Origin: Athripsodes cinereus
Lineage: Eukaryota > Arthropoda > Insecta > Trichoptera > Leptoceridae
Reading direction: 5' to 3'
Assembly: GCA_947579605.1 (NCBI GenBank)
Contig: OX388327.1
Location: forward strand, 9,535,122-9,599,121
Length of the DNA: 64,000 nt
Under the pieces are notes generated by a model. The model searched no databases and was not told where the DNA came from. It saw only the letters and a list, made by a program, of their open reading frames with translations. Every line of letters begins with the position of its first letter. Within the stretch, counting starts at the first letter, position 1. Both the position numbers and the translations under genes were made by a program. Below, piece after piece: positions 44,567 through 58,415 of this stretch.

Positions 44567-47500
44567 TCATAAAAGCATTCTTCGTCTTCTATGTGCATTG
44601 AAGGCACTCCCTTCTCTTTGTAATCTAAGTATCTCGTTTCTAAGCCTCTCCTCTTCTCGTGCTGCCTCCCTCAACTCGGCTTCCCTCTGTATCCTCTCCA
44701 GTTTTTCCTTCTTCTCTCTCTCCAACTGCTTCATTTCACTCTGCAGTGTTGTGATCTTCATTATTTCTTCTTTCTTTTTCTGTTCAATAACAAAATAAAT
44801 ATAATATTAATGTTATCATATTAATAATTTGCTGAAATATTTTATATACGGTCAGTAGCCTGTAGTAACTTCTCCAATTTTATGTGTCACATGAAATATA
44901 TTCATGCGTAGGTTTTTCACACGAGACCTTTCACCATGTCAATGTATTTTAATCCTTTCGTATTACGTGTAAACACAAATACATCGACACATCCCGGTGC
45001 ATCCATTGAATAAGTACTGCATTATCATTAAAAGTGTTCCGAAATTTGATTTGATTTTTGAATTACTGGGTGTTCATAATCCTACTCTGAAAAGATGTCT
45101 CAAGGTAAATTGGGCCAAGGAAAATCGCTTAAGGGGCAGACGAAAGAAGTAATTTTAAATGTTAATGAATATTTAAATGTATGACTATTTTTGATTCGAC
45201 ACATTAATTGTGTGTTTTTTTATGTTTTCTTTTTTAATTTGATTGTTAACATATCAAAGGCTAACACAGCAATTATATGTAAATAAATAAATAATACATA
45301 TGTAAATAAACAAATTATTCTTATTTTTACATATTTTACTTGTATTATTTTTGCCCCCAAACATCATTAGAAAATAATACAACTTGATTTTTTGATCATA
45401 CGACACACGAAGTGACTATTGGCCAAAAATACACGCAAACCGATCGCGCGTTAGCGGTAGTGCGGTGTTTTTGACCATACTCCCTTCGTGCATCGTATGA
45501 TCAAGATCAAGAATAGATTAAGATCGTGTTTAGTTTTGTCAAGAGTAACCCTGCTGATGTTATGCTGAGTGTATAGGAAATGCATTTTATCATATTTTAA
45601 TAATAACTAAATGGTTATGACTCATTTTTCATTATTATAAAATGTATTTGGATACAAACATTAGAAATACAATAATATTTTTTTTTAAAACTTGATACCT
45701 ACCTTAGTTTTGAAATTTTAGAAAATAATATTATTAATTGTATACAATATTAGGTGTACACCCTGTAGCCGGCAAGATGGCGGTGGCAAAGTTTCATGAC
45801 AACATCTATACATGTCGCAGGAAAATTATGAAAATTCTGTTTGTGTCTAGTATAGATAAACAAATAATTGATAAATTCTACCATACCTCTTTACATTTCT
45901 CAGTCTCCTCTACCTCTCTATTATTCCTCTCCATCTGTCCTAACATCATCTCCCTGTCCATAATGTTTTGTCTCTGCTTCTCTCTGCTCTCCTCTATTTT
46001 CCCTTGCACCTGTTTCTTTAATGTTGCCAGCACCTCGTTCAGCAGAACTTGCCTGGCTTCGTGTTCTTGTCTCCACACCTGAAAAGACAACAAAATTAAC
46101 TGTGCGACCTATCACCGACTTTGTAATATATAGTTGAATTTCATGCGCACTTCTTATTTGAATAATTAATCTTTTGTTAGTTTTCTTGTTATTGTCAAAT
46201 ATTTTTATAGTAAAAAGAATTGAAATAAATAACAAACATCACTTTACAAGTCCTAGATTTCAAAAAGGGTAAGGTAGGTATAGGTATATATAAATTGAAA
46301 ATACTGAGAATGATAAAAGGTGTCTTCTAACAATAAAAAAAACCAATGTGGTTTCTGATCAAGAAAAAGGTTGACAATCATTAGTTTAGAGAAACAAGTG
46401 TATTTAAATAATTTAAAAATATAAAAAACAATAAGTTAAATTTTCTCTATACCTACTAAAACTCAAGTATTTTTATCCACTCCAATGGACATTTGCAAAA
46501 GTATATAAAACTGACTACAATGTTATATAAATTGATACTATGGAGGTGGCAAGAGTTAGGAGTGGAGGGAAGGATATTAGATAGTGGTAGTTATGATAAT
46601 AAAAGAAAAGCAGGAGAAATTGGTACACTAATAATATTCTCTTATTCTATGAATTGACATCTAATATTTTCATGAGGTTTAGAAATTATTTACTTCACTC
46701 GGAGTGCAAAACCAGTGTGCTTCCCATATCAATTAAATGATTATTATTATTATCTTAAAAACGTGTCCCTGCACTGAGCCCATAACAGCTTTTGGCCAAG
46801 GCGATCACAGCAGACAAAAGTATACAGTGATCCACCATTTCTGAATAAAAATATAGATTCCCTACAAGTCCTAAAACGTTCCTTAAATCTACATTTTCTC
46901 TCTAATCAACTATATTTTACTTTTTCCTGTTTCTCATAGATCACTCTGGCTTCTCCATCCATTACGGAATCTAAATGTCTTTGTCTGGATCTCTCGATTT
47001 CTCTCTGCTTCTCGAAACTCTCCAGGGCACTGCGTAATGTTGAGGACCACTGCTTTCGGCTGGAACTTTCTTTCTCAACATCCTAAAAAATAAAAGAACC
47101 TATTATTTCAAATACTCGTTACATTATGACGGGAACTACGCCAGGTTGAAGACTCAGAGGCAGAATACCATTGCGTTGAACTAATCAAATAGAAAGAACG
47201 CTTTGACTCTGTCAATTAATAATGTAGTGCACCTGGTTGAGGACAGAAGAAGGTGGCACAGTGGTCATAATGAGGAGTCATTTGACCCCCCAAATCGGGA
47301 AAACAACTGAAAAGAGAGTAGTTTTGAACACATAAATAACGTCCAGTTTCATTTGTGACATGTTCCCACCATCGAACGCATATATAATGTCCAGTTTCAT
47401 TTGTGACATATTCACACTATCAAACACATAAATATCTACAAATTTAAAAACTTTTCTTTTTTACCTTCTGCACTGCATTAGATATAGCCTTCAACTCCCT

Positions 47501-50500
47501 AATATCAGCCTCGACATCTCTCTCGGCCTCTTTAGCTCTGTCCCTCAATCTCCTGGCTTGCATTGCCATATTACTGAGACAAGTGACCTTGGCAGCTGTT
47601 CTCTTGTAAGCTGCATCTAATCTTATCTCCCCAGCCTCCTTGAGAGCCTCTAAGAGAATTGTTTCAGCTTCCTCTTGTTTACGTAATTGTGCGGCAACGT
47701 TTTCTGTATCACGTAGCTCTTGTATCTGCCTGCAGAGTTGTTCTTGCAAATCCTAAAAATGTTAATTAACAATTTATATAAAAACTTGACTAAGAGTGGT
47801 CTTAAGCTGTAAAAGCAGCAATAGCCAGGATCTCTGAATGAAGTATTCGAGAGAAAGAAGATATATATACATACATACATATATCTTTTTCAAACATTAC
47901 AAGTTTTTGTATGTTTTTTCTTCTTTTCTGTCTTTCAATAATAGTTTTTATTTGTACTTATAATATGTTTAGAACTATGTTTTTGTGTGTTAGCGATGGC
48001 TGCTTGTAAGATATGCTAGTGAGAACAGATGAATGAACGGAATGTGCGATACTTAAATAATTAACTTGACTATGGTACATGTTTGTGGATGACAGCTGAG
48101 TTATGAACGACTTATTTTTATTTTTGTAAACCATATTTAAAGTTGTTGTCTGTTTTGTACTTTTTACCAATAAATAAAATAAAATATTAAAGTTTTATTG
48201 TTATTCTTTTTATATAGATGATGGTATTGTAATTTGTTTTCATGTAGATTTTAAGAAATAAGAATTATTGTTATCATAGCCATCATGCTGCTTCTCTTGC
48301 AAGGTAGACAGAAAGGATCGAGTGACACTTACTCCTACCTCCTTGAGTTTTATAAAGAAATTATAATTTCATCTAATGTTGAATTGTTATAATGGACTTT
48401 CAGTTTTCTAGTATAAAAAAAATATTAACCTTCATTCTCTGTTCTTTAAGTTGCAGGGCATCCTGCTCTCTTTTCACCTGTCTCTTGATAGCCTCGTCCC
48501 TGTCTCGCAGGATCCTCTCATTCTCTTCTTCCTCTTTCTTAACACTCACCTCCTTCTCTATGATCTGCTCCATCCTATAATAAAATAATAATTAATAAGG
48601 CAAATACGTAGTACAATATGTGAATAAATAAAAAAGGTCTGATTGCGATACTGTCTGAACATTGAGAATAGAGGAAAGAAATCTTGTATCAAAATCTAGC
48701 CCAAGAGAACTATAACCAATGTTAAATAATATGTGTGTTACGAAATATATGTTAGCATATTTTATGCAAAGTCTGGAAAAATACTTTTCATAAGGACTAT
48801 GAAATAAATAAAAACTTATTCTTCCATGTATACAAAAACATAAATACTTGCACAAATATTTACTTTATTATATTTTAAATCTGAAAATTAAAAAAAAAAT
48901 ATACATATTTCAAAGCACATTGCAAGAAGAGAGCATGAAAACAAGGAAAGAGTAATTATAACTGGGGCTGTAGAAGGGAGGCGGGGAAGGGACAGAGTGC
49001 CAATAAGATGGAGCGACCAAATTAAGGAGGCCACATAGAGTTCAGTACACGGGGCCTTGCACATGGCGGAGGATCGCTCAAGGTGGAGACAGATGGTCTA
49101 CAGAACGAAGCATGATGGTCACGATCCTCAGAATTGAGGGACCGACGGAGATAATTTATTTATTTATTCATTCTACGGCAAAAAGCCCTTATTACATGAT
49201 ACATTTTGTGATGATCCTACCTATTTCAAACCATTCTAAGCTCCGAATTTGCAACATCCTAGCTTCTAAACTATACCTACTGTAATAAATGATTCCCAAA
49301 CTAGAATTTACATCCCTATCCGACTAGCTAAGAATTGTATGAATTTTCGCATTGTTGCAAATATACGTACGAAATATCGCATTCCTAATTAAATTAATTA
49401 ACGAATTTTGGCCTTTCGTGATCGTCTAGATTTATCTATTAACTATTTTCATAGATTTGGACCCAGTACGTTGTGTTTTGACGATAATTTTACCTACGTT
49501 GTGTATTTTTAGAACGCAAAATAAGTCACCTGAAATATACATTTCAATAATCAAAAAGAACAACAAAATCACAAAATCAATAAAACAATTTAAACATGAA
49601 TTTTAATACATATTAACTCTGAGATCAACTTTGACGCCAGATCACTTACCTTGAGATACTGTAAAATAACATAATAAAAATAGTGCATAATAAAACATAA
49701 CGAAATATAACATAACAATCATCATAACATAAAATTCAAATAATATTATTCTATATCATTACGAGAATGTTGTATGGTAACTGGTTGCCGATCTATGTCC
49801 CTACATAAGATAACCATTTCATAGTTTCTATAGCCGATGTATGTACATATGTTCTACAACATACCTACTAATTCGTTGCGTCGTAAAGGACAGTGGCGCA
49901 CCCAAAAACATTACCTTATTACTTTTAAATATTAATTAAATTTCAACACGATTGCTATGACATCATTTTCAGAGACTAACTACCGTGTTAGTGCATGGAA
50001 AGCATGCTGTGTCCATGCTAAAGGAGCGCCGCCTTCGCTCCCTCACGTCTCAAAACTCGCCATGCCGTACTTTGAGCCCGAGTGCACAACACTACTCCCG
50101 GATATATAAAATAATATATAAAATATATTTCCACTAGGGCATGCAATATATTGCAAACATGCGGACATGCAAACATATAATGATATTAGCTCTAAAGATT
50201 CCTGATCATTGAGCCTCAACCAAAGGGCGCAGATAACCCCTTCAAGTTATACTCTAGCAGAAAATTCGAGGAATGGAGCTGTACCTGCTTCAGTCGGAGA
50301 ACATTTGAAATAAATACCTTTTCATTGGTTAAGTTGATTTATACGCAGAGAAAGCACCACCAATCTCTACGCACATCCAACCATGTTAATGATTGCAAGG
50401 TGTGTTCTTACAGAACTGATAAGATAGACTACTAATATAGTTAGCAATATCACGAACAGTGATTTACCAACCAGTTAATAATAATTAAAGTTAATTAAAC

Positions 50501-53500
50501 ATAATATCCATTTACAAATGCCCAAAGACCTTATAATGGATTGTGGGTCCTCCAGCATATAGGGAAAGGAGAGAATTTTGTTAGTTGAACTATGTACTTA
50601 TATTTACAAAATTTGATTTAAATAATTATCATGCATAATTATATACTACAATATCATATATTTTGTTAAGAAAGGAATAACGTCGTACCCAAATCGTCTG
50701 GGGCCTAACAAACGACTGGACAAAACTACATTCCCTAGAAGGAAAAGGGTTTATGTAGGGATTTTTGGATAAATGGTATTAATATAAATATATTAATATA
50801 ATAATACATAAACAATACGATATAACCATGCCTTGCAAAAATGTTAATTAATACATTCTAGAATGTCACAACAATATAAGTAGAAAAGTCCAGTAAGTTT
50901 ATAGAAGACAAATGACATCGATGATAAAATATGTAATTAATTAAATAATCAAATAATATCCTGCTCTACATAAAACTCCTCTCCAAACTGCTTAATCCTT
51001 CGTAATGGTACAATAAATTAAATAAAAATATAATATTAGCTAGATCTGTGCGCCACTGCTATCGGTCTGGTTCTAGGTGTGTCGTACCCCGCTATATTAT
51101 ATCAGTCACAGGTACATACATACATACAAAAATGCTGAAAATAAATATACATAATTCCTTTGTTTTCAAAATCTGTAAAATAATAAATCCTTGAGTACGA
51201 CGACTACTTTGTAGACAACAATATCCTCCTAAATATCACGACACCTAGATTTAAATAAATTAATAATATTGAAAAATCTTATCTTATGACAGCTGGCAGG
51301 CTCACGGATTTTAAAATGTTAATTAAAAGTAATTTAGGATGATCTATATATATTCCCAAATGTGGAAATATCACTAAAATATAATGTACTAACTACTATC
51401 GAAGGTGGGTAAATAAATATTAAAATATGTCGAATTCAAACACTGAGATTAATATGATTGAGTCCCACCTCTCCTAGGTTCAAAACTAAACTGCCAAGAG
51501 TAATATCTGTCCCCTCTTCAGATCCTGAAAATGTCGACCCAAAGCAACAAAAAAAAACTACATCCATCTCTATCTGACACACACCAAAATATACCTGTCT
51601 CTGTCTCCTACATAGATAGCTTGCCATCCACTTGAATCAAACTAAGTTCCATCCCTTTATTAATTACCTACTACAAATATTCCATCTAGGTATACGAAAA
51701 TAATATATACCGCCTTGTATATATTCAATTCATCACAATATACATAAACAATTTCCACAACAATAAAATTGAAAACACAACACAAACACACTCAAATCTC
51801 AATGGTATAAAAACATATAAAAGATATTAAAATTTAAAAATAAAATTACAGAATTTAATTTTTTTAATTTAAAACCACAACACAAACAAATTCAATGTCA
51901 GACATGAAATTCAAAATTTAAAACACGTGTAAACTATCATCAATATTATAGTTACCAATAAAAATAACAAGACAGACTGGATACAAGAAGATGGATCAAT
52001 CATAGCTAACAATAAAAACGACATCACAGAACAATCCATATCACCGAACACTACAGCAATTCACACTTGCAAATTCACATCCTCTGGACTCTCAACATGG
52101 CTTCTGTCACATGTGATTTATATTGGACTAATGATGAGTGAAATATGTCAACCCCTTCAGCAAATTCATTTCCCAAACGCTGAACTCTTTTTAGAGATGA
52201 ATTCTGACCATACGTAGTGGTCGAGTCATCAACATAAAATGGTAAGGATTGTCAAGTAACTCTCAATGGTGCATGAAAATTTATCTTATGCAATAGATCT
52301 GGGCAGTAAATAAAACCATTTATTAACTGATATGATGATATTTCAAAATAATTCAACGGTAAATTATTACAAATAAAACAATTGATTAAGCATATTATTG
52401 CTTGGAGGGTGTTGGACTAAACAAAAGACCAATGAGTCCAACCCCAGGGATCTAAACATTTCCACATGACTCTCAACTATATGGGGCTGTGGAAGGGAGG
52501 TTTAGAAGGAGGCAGGTACCAGCAAGATGAAGAGACCAAATAAAGCCACACAGAGCTCTCTGCATGGGGCTCTGCACGTGACGGAGGATCGCTCGAGGTA
52601 GAGACGGGTGTTCTATAGAACGAAGCATGATGGTCACGGTCCTCAGAATTGAACTGACCGACGGAGATGATGAAGAATATAATATAAGTTAATTGTAGAA
52701 TATATATGTTTATCCTTACCATGCTGTCTTGAGAGCTCCCTGCCTCTGCTTGATTTCATATTCCCTGATGGCAGGCTGACTGGCCCTCCACTGATGGTAT
52801 AGGAGTATCTCTGCCTCTCTGCGTCTTTGTTCTTCCTCCTTGGCTTTAATACCCAGGTTTACTTCCCGTAATTTAGATGTAGGCACATGGTCCAAATATG
52901 TCCTGAAATAGGTCCAAATATACAAGAACAATTCAGTAACATAAATGTAACAATATTTTCTGTGGAAAAGTAAAATCCAAAAGAAAAATAGTAACGAGAT
53001 AAATCATGCATGTTTATTACAATAATCACTTTGTGTTAGCTTGATAATGAGAGCCGAAGCTCTAGAAAAAGGGCTCGCAATCAATAAAGTGAATGTGGAA
53101 GTACTAAAAAAGACAGCGTTCTATTTTTAACAATTTAACATGACTTCTACCAAGCACCTTTGGTAGACAACACTGACTTTATAAGATAAATCCATCAAAT
53201 ATACTTTTGTTTCGCACTTTAAGCCTATGGTAGAAATTAGTTTCCTCTACTCAGAGCAATTTTGTGCCAACTGAGATACTCCTTCCTACGAAATTCCTAA
53301 CGCAGATATTTTTTTCATAGGAATGATGCACTGCGAGAATATTATGGTTTAATTTTCAAAATTTGTTTTTTATCTCTCTATCTATCTATCTATTCCCTAA
53401 CGCCATATCCCAAGTGGGGTAGGCAGAGAGAACGGAAAGCCAATTAGATCTGTCTTTACATACTTCGTTCGCCTCCTCCACAGTCATACAATTTCTCATG

Positions 53501-56500
53501 CACGCACATCGATTTCTCTTACTCAAAACACAGCCGTCCTTGAGAATTTGATCTACATGTTCAAGCCATGTAGTTCTCGGACACCCGCGCTTCCTCACAC
53601 CCCTCCTTTCAGCCAAGTATATCCTCTTTGTCATTCTTTCCTCTTCCATTCGTTCTACATGACCAAACCATCTCAATTTGTTTTTTATTTGTTTTCATGT
53701 CACTGTTATACCAAAATTTGTTTTTTATGTTACTGACTGTACTGTCCGCCTCGACACAAGCTTTAGCCTAGTGAGGTGGCAAAATGGAATTAGTTGTAGT
53801 GGATGTGGATGTTTGTGTTGTATTTGATTTTATATTATGCTTATTTGAGGAAATAAACTAAACAAATTGAATTGAATTTATCTTTCTATGTACAATAAGA
53901 ATATTGACCATTGCTCACCATCTTTTCTGCAATTTGGCCTGCATTGCAACAATTTTCAGCTCCTCTTTCTGTTGAAGGTCTTCGTGAAACAGAAGCATCG
54001 AAAGTTTGTTTCTCCGTTCTTCAAGATTCCTATAAAATAAAAATTTGTTGATCACTCACACTGTAACATGTTTAATACTGCAAATTAAATAAATTAATTA
54101 GATATTTGAGGATTAATAATTATGCATCTGCAGCTGATAATGAAATAGCAACAATCTACAAGCTATTAGTTCCTTCCAGTTTTACATTTAAACTGTTTGG
54201 CAAAATACCGAATAATAGACTAAAAAAAAAAGAAAACCCTAAATCGACTGAGATCTGGTGTAGGAAACTGCCACGATAATAGAGAACGATGGGGCTTCCT
54301 ACAGGACGAATCCGGAGCATGTGACTGTGGTGCAGCACAGACTATGCCACACTTGTTGGAGTGTCCATTGTGCCCTGTTACTTGCACTATGGAGGATATT
54401 TTTGACGCATCTCCACCTGCTGTGCGTTTTGCACAGTACTGGAGATCAGTTAGATAGGTTTTTTTCTGGGTTTCGACACGATAAATAATAATAGACTAAA
54501 TATTTGGTATTCGGCAGAATAGTAAAAATGTTGCCAAACAGGCAGAATACCGAATAGTTGCCTAATATTCGTTGCATCTCCACTAAAAATACCAGGCAGT
54601 AAGTAGCATGTAGTTTGTAAAATATAAAAGTTAAAAATCGCTGCAGTGGTCAATAACTTCGGATACATATCAGACAGTATTGTTGGGCAAACAATGAAAT
54701 AATAAGTAACATTCAACAAAGTATACACGGTATAAAAGAGCCAAGCGTTCATCACAATGTGTACAAATTAAGAAAAGCTTTTCTGTTCACTTACCTTGAC
54801 CTTTCGTACAATAATTTATGTTCTGTAATCAACAGCGAGCAATTGTTAAATATCTCGTACACTCAAACTCTGTTATAGCGAACAATTCTAGACTAAATAG
54901 TCTGGCTCCTTATAATTGTTATGAAAAGCATCCAAATGAATTTGTACAGAATTTGTTATCCCTAGTTAAAACAATATCTTGTTCGCAATAAGATTGTTTC
55001 AGACGAAAATTATAAGGAGACAATTTTTCGTCACTAAGTATTTTTATATCCATTGTTATGTCATTGTTGTCTTTGTATTTTTTAAAATTTAGGTAAACAT
55101 GTAAAAGGCTTTTTGCCGTATATATTTCTAAAACAAAATAAAATAAAATAATACGCGATACTCCTCACATACAGGATTCGATGTTGTGTTGGCCATTATG
55201 TGAGATGGTCCTGATGAGACACAAGTGCCAATGTCGAAACCCAACATCTTTCGACATATCTGAACTGCATATTTTGGCGATAGGTAAAATCTCGTACCAT
55301 ATGCAAAGGCATGCGCTAAGTCTCTCTTCAACTATAGGCAGTGAAATGGAGTAAAACTGGAATATATTTTTACTCTATTATTCCATATTTTTTCTTTATT
55401 GATTCCATTCCCTCTCAGAAACAGAACTTCATCAATTCGAGACAAACTTCTGCATTAAGTTGGTTATTTCTATGACATCTCAATAGTTATGATATTCTCA
55501 CTATAGGAAGAGTGTACTATAAATGAGCTAATTAATGATGGCATGTCCCATGGGCATAGCCAAGTTTTAATTTCGGGGGGGGTTTCAAGAAAATAAAACT
55601 ACGTAAATAGTGTAAAAATGATTATTGATGTTGATATTTTAACTTTGGGGGGGGGGGGGGTGAACCTCCAAAACCCTCCCCCTGGCTACGCCCTTGGACT
55701 ATGTCCTCTATATCTGTAAGGCAGAAAGAAACTACACAATCTCAATAGACGCCATTGTTCAGTATGGCCATTCAAAGTTTTTTCTACAAAATTATATATG
55801 CTTCTCACATGTTAGTTAACATGAAATTACTATTGAAAATTATTGTGAATAATTGCTATTAATCATATCATATTTTTTTTAAAAAAATATCACACATTGC
55901 ATTAAAATGGCGTTGTTTTGCTTTCATAAAAAATTTTTTACTAATGGATATTACAAAATATGACTCGTTTTCAATATAGATGAATCATCAAAAAGGACTA
56001 TAATTCTATGTTTATAAGTCACTTATTTCACATAGTGTAGTTTAACTCCCACAAACAAATATATATAGATATTAAAATGCAAGCTGGGTGAGTTTATTGC
56101 AACATATTCCTACTATTTTCCCATGTATAACTTGAGTTGTAGTGTACTTGCTATGATTATGGTGTGATACGTGTGTACAAGTGATCTGATGACGTAAAAT
56201 TGGGAGGAAGTAGACAAGATTATTTATTACAAGTAGAGTGTAGTATTATGCAATTGAATGAAGTGGGTTAAGTGTCGTATGTGTAGTATGCCGAGTAAAG
56301 GAGATAATGCAAAGTAAATATACATTGAGATCGAGTTGTAGTCATGAGTGAAGACAATACAGATTTAATAATGCTTCTCATTACATAACACACATTCTCA
56401 GCAAAACATGATCCAGCAGGACCATTGTCTCCCTGATTCCAATTCATATAACATGGAAACATACCATAATTCAGTATCAAATTCCTCTGTATTTTTTCCA

Positions 56501-58415
56501 GTAAAATAAAATGAATGCAAGTCTTTTCTGTGACCGTTGAGTTTCCCAAATAGACTAAATTTTTCTGTAAATTTTCTAACGTATTATGAAGGGCTAAGTT
56601 TTCTTTTTATTACTCAATGTTCCGCTGTCATTGTGAATGTAGAAGGAAGCTTGTACACCCTCACCCAAGAAGATGCCCAGCATAGATGTGGGTGAAACAT
56701 TGATTAACAAATGACCAAGGTCGCTCCAAGATCGAGCCCAATATTTTTTTAATGTGATGAGGTGTTTCATCCACCCTGAATGTCTTATTATTTTGTACCA
56801 CAAAGAGTTGCTGCCAGACTGTTGGTATATAAGGGCAATCATGATAACATTGTAAATAGAGATACAAATAAAAAGAGATGTCTGTCAATAGCAACAACCG
56901 CACTAAACTCAATTACTCTAAGTAGCATTTGTTCATCCATGAGAAATTGTATAAAAGAGAATGCAACAGGAAATCAACTTTAATGCAATCAAAATGACAG
57001 ATGCTACGAGCATCGTTTTCAAACACATAAAACAGTCATGTTATACTTATCATTGCATCTCATTTTACTAAATGTACCGCTTAGCAATGTAGGGAAGGAA
57101 CCAGTAATTTACATATGTATTTGACAATAGACAGTTAGATAGAATGTGGAATGAAAGTTGGTGTAATTACCTACAAGGATGAATGTAAATAAGTTAAGAT
57201 GGTTTGGGCACGTGGAAAGGATGAATGAGAATAGAATGACTGAGAGGAATGGTGCGCGGAGACGTGGACGTCCAAAGATTAAATGGCAAGATCATTTAAA
57301 TCAAATCCTAACGGACGGTCATGTGTTGAGCACATTGAACAGGAGAGCATGCATGAGGAATTGTATGACAGTGACGGAAGCGAAAGATGTATGCAAGGAT
57401 AGAAGGAAATGGCGCTCAATCCTTTCTGCCTACCCCGCGAGGGAAGGGGCGTGATGGTATGTATGTATGTATAGATAGTTCAATTTGATAAGTGTGTATT
57501 GTATAGTAAAAAGCATGTTTCACATTTCTCAAAAAAATACAAATACTTCTGTTATCTGTGTATTTATTTGTAAATGTGATGTTCATATCCTTTGTCAGGT
57601 AAGACTACACTAGTGATTGATAAATATATTTCTTACTTTTATATAAGGTAAGACTACACTAGTGTAAATGTGATGTTCATATCCTTTGTCAGGTAAGACT
57701 ACACTAGTGATTGATAAATATATTTCTTACTTTTATATAAGGTAAGACTACACTAGTGTAAATGTGATGTTCATATCCTTTGTCAGGTAAGACTACACTA
57801 GTGATTGATAAATATATTTCTTACTTTTATATAAGGTAAGACTACACTAGTGTAAATGTGATGTTCATATCCTTTGTCAGGTAAGACTACACTAGTGATT
57901 GATAAATATATTTCTTACTTTTATATAAGGTAAGACTACACTAGTGTAAATGTGATGTTCATATCCTTTGTCAGGTAAGACTACACTAGTGATTGATAAA
58001 TATATTTCTTACTTTTATATAAGGTAAGACTACACTAGTGTAAATGTGATGTTCATATCCTTTGTCAGGTAAGACTACACTAGTGATTGATAAATATATT
58101 TCTTACTTTTATATAAGGTAAGACTACACTAGTGTAAATGTGATGTTCATATCCTTTGTCAGGTAAGACTACACTAGTGATTGATAAATATATTTCTTAC
58201 TTTTCCTTCTCTCTCTGTTCCATCAATTTGAGTGCGTCCCTCTCAGCCTGCGCGACACACTCCTCCTGAGTCCATCTAGCCGGGAGCCCCACAGTTGGTG
58301 CTCCTGCTCCTTGCTTTCTCCAGTACTGAGACAGTTGCTCCCTGGCCACCTGGGCACAGGCTTCTGCAGCTCTTCGTCTAGAAGCTTCCGCAGCCGCCGC
58401 CTGACCAGGTCTCAT
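44567..58415 (-). CDS. TCHP: Trichoplein keratin filament-binding protein
   Basis: Trichoplein is a centriolar, coiled-coil protein that restrains ciliogenesis and anchors filaments in vertebrates. Eight coding exons, all with GT-AG borders, join in frame: 58201-58415, 53919-54029, 52720-52902, 48430-48574, 47465-47752, 46921-47082, 45887-46078 and 44567-44779. The product is 502 residues (human about 498). Landmarks match the vertebrate protein in order: a Trp-containing N-terminal segment, LEERRNKLSMLLFHEDLQ, the REAEILLYHQWRASQP motif, then a long Glu/Arg/Lys coiled coil (the trichohyalin/plectin homology region). Near the C-terminus is QVLLNEVLATLKKQVQGKIE. The start ATG follows an acceptor (TTTTTTCTAG, 4 bases upstream), so at least one 5' UTR exon lies upstream. 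Intron 1 is 4.2 kb and contains a 94-bp tandem array directly at the donor site. Introns carry several retrotransposon ends. Confidence 0.92.
45104..45183 (+). mobile_element. Short transposon-like N-terminal frame
   Basis: An ATG starts MSQGKLGQGKSLKGQTKEVI and a stop follows after about 28 codons. The GKSLKGQTKEVILNV piece resembles the N-terminal DNA-binding start of transposon proteins common in insect genomes. It lies in TCHP intron 7 on the opposite strand. Weak. Confidence 0.25.
45392..45504. repeat. 113-bp palindromic element in TCHP intron 7
   Basis: TTGATCATACGACACACGAAG at the left pairs with CTTCGTGCATCGTATGATCAA at the right. The inner part is GC-rich (GCAAACCGATCGCGCG). It is a small foldback element. 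Confidence 0.65.
47329..47436. repeat. 48-bp tandem duplication in TCHP intron 5
   Basis: Two consecutive units share GTCCAGTTTCATTTGTGACA, at 47341 and 47389, with a few substitutions between them. Confidence 0.7.
47950..48188 (+). repeat. Retroelement tail ending in AATAAATAAA
   Basis: The order of words (TTTTTGTGTGT, GGATGACAG, TTGTTGTCTGTTTTGT, AATAAATAAA) is shared with 24150-24388 in the same orientation. This suggests the 3' ends of one retroelement family (K). Confidence 0.4.
48920..49150 (+). mobile_element. Retrotransposon 3' end (family E), first copy
   Basis: Broken RT-ORF end encoding RVPIRWSDQIKEAT, then ALHMAEDRSRWRQMVYRTK, then a HDG-rich end. It is followed by GGACCGACGGAGATAA and an ATTT repeat. 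Close copies are at 52487 and 62170. Confidence 0.7.
49891..51058. mobile_element. Possible 1.17-kb TIR element in TCHP intron 3
   Basis: CAGTGGCGCAC at the left and GTGCGCCACTG at the right are perfect 11-bp inverted repeats of a type seen at hAT-like ends. The flanking 8-mers do not match, so the limits are uncertain. Confidence 0.35.
52487..52680 (+). mobile_element. Retrotransposon 3' end (family E), second copy
   Basis: Diverged copy of the same RT-ORF end, with an internal gap and the GACCGACGGAGATGATGA tail. It lies 40 bases from TCHP exon 3. Confidence 0.65.
53386..53700 (-). mobile_element. Non-LTR retrotransposon RT C-terminal fragment (family H)
   Basis: An open minus-strand frame of 96 codons: MRWFGHVERMEEERMTKRI, then the RACMRNCMTV-like piece (here CACMRNCMTV), VCKDRSNW and SAYP. 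It is in TCHP intron 2, in the same orientation as the gene. Confidence 0.7.
54226..54460 (+). mobile_element. Non-LTR retrotransposon C-terminal fragment (family N)
   Basis: The plus strand encodes LNRLRSGVGNCHDNRERWGF, then CDCGAAQTMPHLLECPLC, the Cys/His knuckle after the RT in Jockey-like elements, and ends near QYWRSVR-stop. It lies in TCHP intron 1. Confidence 0.65.
54460..55550. other. TCHP intron 1, no gene recognised
   Basis: AT-rich. A 67-codon minus-strand frame at 55128-55331 has protein-like composition (DIGTCVSSGPSHIM) but is not recognised and lacks supporting splice sites. Confidence 0.3.
55551..55692. repeat. Short MITE with GGGCRTAGCC ends
   Basis: GGGCATAGCCAAG at the left and CTGGCTACGCCC at the right are inverted, and inner G-runs pair with CCCTCCCCC. 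It contains a 13-base G homopolymer at about 55647. Confidence 0.6.
56590..56860 (-). repeat. Repeat family B in TCHP intron 1
   Basis: Diverged near full-length copy. The core GATGAGGTGTTTCATCCACC followed by CTGAATGTCTTATTATTTTG identifies it. Confidence 0.5.
57150..57475 (+). mobile_element. Non-LTR retrotransposon RT C-terminal fragment (family H)
   Basis: An open frame of 91 codons: LRWFGHVERMNENRMTER, then RRRGRPKIKWQDHLNQIL, then ACMRNCMTV and SILSAYPARE. It ends in a GTAT repeat tail. One stretch after TER is shortened relative to the 53.4-kb copy. Antisense to TCHP. Confidence 0.75.
57570..58200. repeat. 94-bp tandem array abutting TCHP exon 1
   Basis: About 6.7 practically identical units of 94 bp; the word TAAATGTGATG recurs at 57571, 57665, 57759, 57853, 57947, 58041 and 58135. 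Each unit contains GTAAGACTACACTAGTG twice. On the minus strand each unit repeats the AAAAGTAAGAAATATATTT sequence that forms the real donor at 58201/58200. The array therefore starts inside the exon-intron border. Confidence 0.9.

Noticed and set aside
57570..58200. CRISPR-like array of regularly spaced repeats
   Set aside because: The units are contiguous 94-bp tandem copies with no unique spacers, in an animal intron.
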